This document shows positions 4,954-5,996 of a stretch of 5,996 nucleotides of DNA, piece by piece. The notes below the pieces were generated by a model. The model was not told where the DNA came from, did no database searches, and worked only from the letters and a program-made list of their open reading frames with translations. Source of the DNA: Candidatus Poseidoniales archaeon (lineage in GTDB: Archaea > Thermoplasmatota > Poseidoniia > Poseidoniales > Poseidoniaceae); the NCBI GenBank assembly GCA_012270265.1, contig JAAXIR010000145.1, positions 1 through 5,996 of the forward strand, read 5' to 3'. The position numbers and the translations under genes are program-made. The stretch's first letter is position 1, and every line of letters begins with the position of its first letter.

Positions 4954-4960
4954 ATATAAT
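4954..4960 (-). promoter_or_regulatory. TATA box for the paralog B-A operon
   Basis: The minus strand reads ATTATAT, a good archaeal TATA box, about 26 nt upstream of an A at 4930. That gives a 5-nt leader before GTG 4925. The stretch forms an inverted repeat with TTATAT at 4939-4944 (9-nt spacer). As a result a TATA-like box is also readable in the plus direction. Confidence 0.5.
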
Positions 4961-4992
4961 CATTCCACAGACTTCGATGCTCAATCTGTTGT

Positions 4993-5280
4993 TTACTCAA
5001 GGTCATACTCGCCACTGATGAGCATTCCATCGAACAGGAACGGTCCTGCAGGTACAACTGCTGCGATGAATCCGTGAATCAATGCGGTCATGTTCCATTG
5101 ACGTCCTACACCGACAAACAGCAAGGCGATGAATGCGACAAAGAGTCCACCATGAATGGCACCGACGAGCGAAACCAGTTCGGGATTGCCACCGATGTAT
5201 TTGACAGGCATCGCCACTGCAAACAGGAACAGGGCTGAGAAACCCTCGAGATAACTCACAAATGAGATGAATTGCTTCAT
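4993..5280 (-). CDS. DUF3817-family small integral membrane protein
   Basis: This 95-residue protein matches the DUF3817 pattern. The N-terminal helix contains YLEGFSALFLFAVAMPVKY (about 9-27), a Gly-Asn-Pro loop follows, then VGAIHGGLFVAFIALLFVG (about 38-56), then a third helix ending in VVPAGPFLFDGML. The EG, MPxKY, HG and VPxGPF features are the conserved family marks. Three membrane helices are expected, and the biochemical role of the family is not established. The start is ATG at 5280, which overlaps the stop of the ABC ATPase in ATGA (5280-5277), so translation is probably coupled. GGTGG 10 nt upstream is a weak ribosome site. An upstream extension to 5325 would add a poorly hydrophobic stretch inside the zinc-ribbon coding region and is not favoured. 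It is plausibly a membrane component or accessory of the transporter encoded upstream. Confidence 0.75.
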   Translation of the reverse strand: MKQFISFVSYLEGFSALFLFAVAMPVKYIGGNPELVSLVGAIHGGLFVAFIALLFVGVGRQWNMTALIHGFIAAVVPAGPFLFDGMLISGEYDLE

Positions 5281-5996
5281 GCTTGAACTTCCACCATGGG
5301 CCGACTTGAGCCGCAAGATGGACACTCCTGCTCATCGCTATCAAGATAGTCATGTTTGCAGGCAGGACACACTTGCGCAAGCTCCATCTTGCCCATGGCT
5401 TCAACAGAATCGCCTTGCAGTGATAGATATCCGCTTGCAACGTTTCCTACCGTGTATCGTCCTGCTCCACCAAGGCGAACCAAGAGATCAGGAGGCAATG
5501 TGACGGTACCCGTTTCATCGATGATGAGTTCTCGATCTTTGCTCAAATCTTCAACATCGATGGAGTCGCCGTGTTCGGCAACGAATCGACCGTCTCGAAG
5601 TTCCAAAGAACGGTTTGCGAACGAAGCGACTTCCTTCGAGTGCGTGACAATCAAGAACGATACACCATCGTTCTCGTGCAAATCCTTGAACAAAGCAAGA
5701 ACTTCTCGACTTGTCACTGGGTCCAGTGCACCGGTTGGCTCGTCTGCAAGAATCAACCGAGGACGGGTAATGAGTGCACGAGCGATGGCTACACGCTGCT
5801 GCTCTCCACCACTGAGCATAGCAGGGAGTGCTCGTGTTCGATGCGCCATTCCCAATCGTTCCAGCATAGCATCGGCTTGTGCGAGTGCTTTCTTTGAAGA
5901 AACACCTTGATGACGTAGTGGTTGAGCAACGTTGTCTCGAGCGTTCAAATCAGGAAGGAGGTTTCCTTCTTGGAAAATGAACGAAACGGTCTTTTG
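5277..5996 (-). CDS. ABC-transporter ATPase (MacB/LolD type) with C-terminal AbrB-like segment and zinc ribbon, 5' end missing
   Basis: The visible 239 codons run off the window edge, and the Walker A motif lies beyond it. Numbering from the edge, the Q-loop is FQEGNLLPDLNARDNV (8-23), the signature is LSGGEQQR (61-68), Walker B is LILADEP with catalytic E86, the D-loop is ALD (90-92) and the switch His is H119 (VTHS). These fit the MacB/LolD/FtsE branch, which drives lipoprotein or efflux complexes with a separate FtsX-like permease. After the nucleotide-binding domain a tail of about 90 residues contains a beta-rich stretch (about 157-197: IIDETGTVTLPPDLLVRLG) resembling an AbrB/SpoVT swapped hairpin. 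A zinc ribbon, CPAC (210-213) and CPSC (225-228), follows. The zinc ribbon suggests metal-dependent assembly or regulation. The permease gene is not in the window. It overlaps the DUF3817 gene by 4 nt. Confidence 0.88.
   Translation of the reverse strand, partial: QKTVSFIFQEGNLLPDLNARDNVAQPLRHQGVSSKKALAQADAMLERLGMAHRTRALPAMLSGGEQQRVAIARALITRPRLILADEPTGALDPVTSREVLALFKDLHENDGVSFLIVTHSKEVASFANRSLELRDGRFVAEHGDSIDVEDLSKDRELIIDETGTVTLPPDLLVRLGGAGRYTVGNVASGYLSLQGDSVEAMGKMELAQVCPACKHDYLDSDEQECPSCGSSRPMVEVQA

Noticed and set aside
5281..5325. Extended start of the DUF3817 gene
   Set aside because: The added residues are encoded inside the zinc-ribbon region of the ABC gene and are not membrane-like. 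ATG 5280 gives the typical family N-terminus and an ATGA overlap.

Overview
The window looks like planktonic euryarchaeal DNA, most likely Marine Group II (Candidatus Poseidoniales) or a close relative. This is an inference from three things. Several genes have archaeal TATA-like boxes about 26 nt before the start codon with almost no 5' leader, while genes inside operons carry Shine-Dalgarno-like sites. There is a secreted, Asp-rich thrombospondin type-3 (TSP3) repeat membrane protein and a thioredoxin-like lipoprotein, both common in that group. Genes are packed with gaps of 1 to 80 nt. No rRNA, tRNA, CRISPR array or insertion sequence was seen.

Layout. Positions 1-48 (minus) hold the first 16 codons of an unidentified gene behind a good TATA box. 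Positions 116-460 (minus) encode a small winged-helix regulator. It is divergent, across 44 nt, from a two-gene unit on the plus strand: a Rieske non-haem iron oxygenase alpha subunit (505-1623) and a small cupin (1628-1987). Positions 1992-3065 (minus) encode the TSP3 surface protein, which ends 4 nt from the cupin. Divergent from it are a thioredoxin-fold lipoprotein with a CX3C active site (3150-3686) and a ChrR-type cupin (3739-4101). Positions 4103-4489 and 4491-4925 (minus) are two tandem paralogous four-helix membrane proteins. Positions 4993-5280 (minus) are a DUF3817 membrane protein, joined by an ATGA overlap to an ABC-transporter ATPase (5277-5996, 5' end outside the window) with a C-terminal AbrB-like segment and zinc ribbon.

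How they may work together. The winged-helix gene plus oxygenase plus cupin is the best candidate for a small regulated oxidative-catabolism cassette. The oxygenase has its full set of Rieske and mononuclear-iron ligands, but no reductase or ferredoxin is encoded nearby, so electrons must come from elsewhere. The lipoprotein and the second cupin may form a redox/stress pair. The ABC ATPase and DUF3817 protein form a translationally coupled membrane module. No protein here could be placed in a clearly new defence or mobile system. The least explained items are the paired GGGT-N6/7-ACCC elements around the winged-helix gene, the tandem membrane paralogs, and the zinc-ribbon ABC ATPase.
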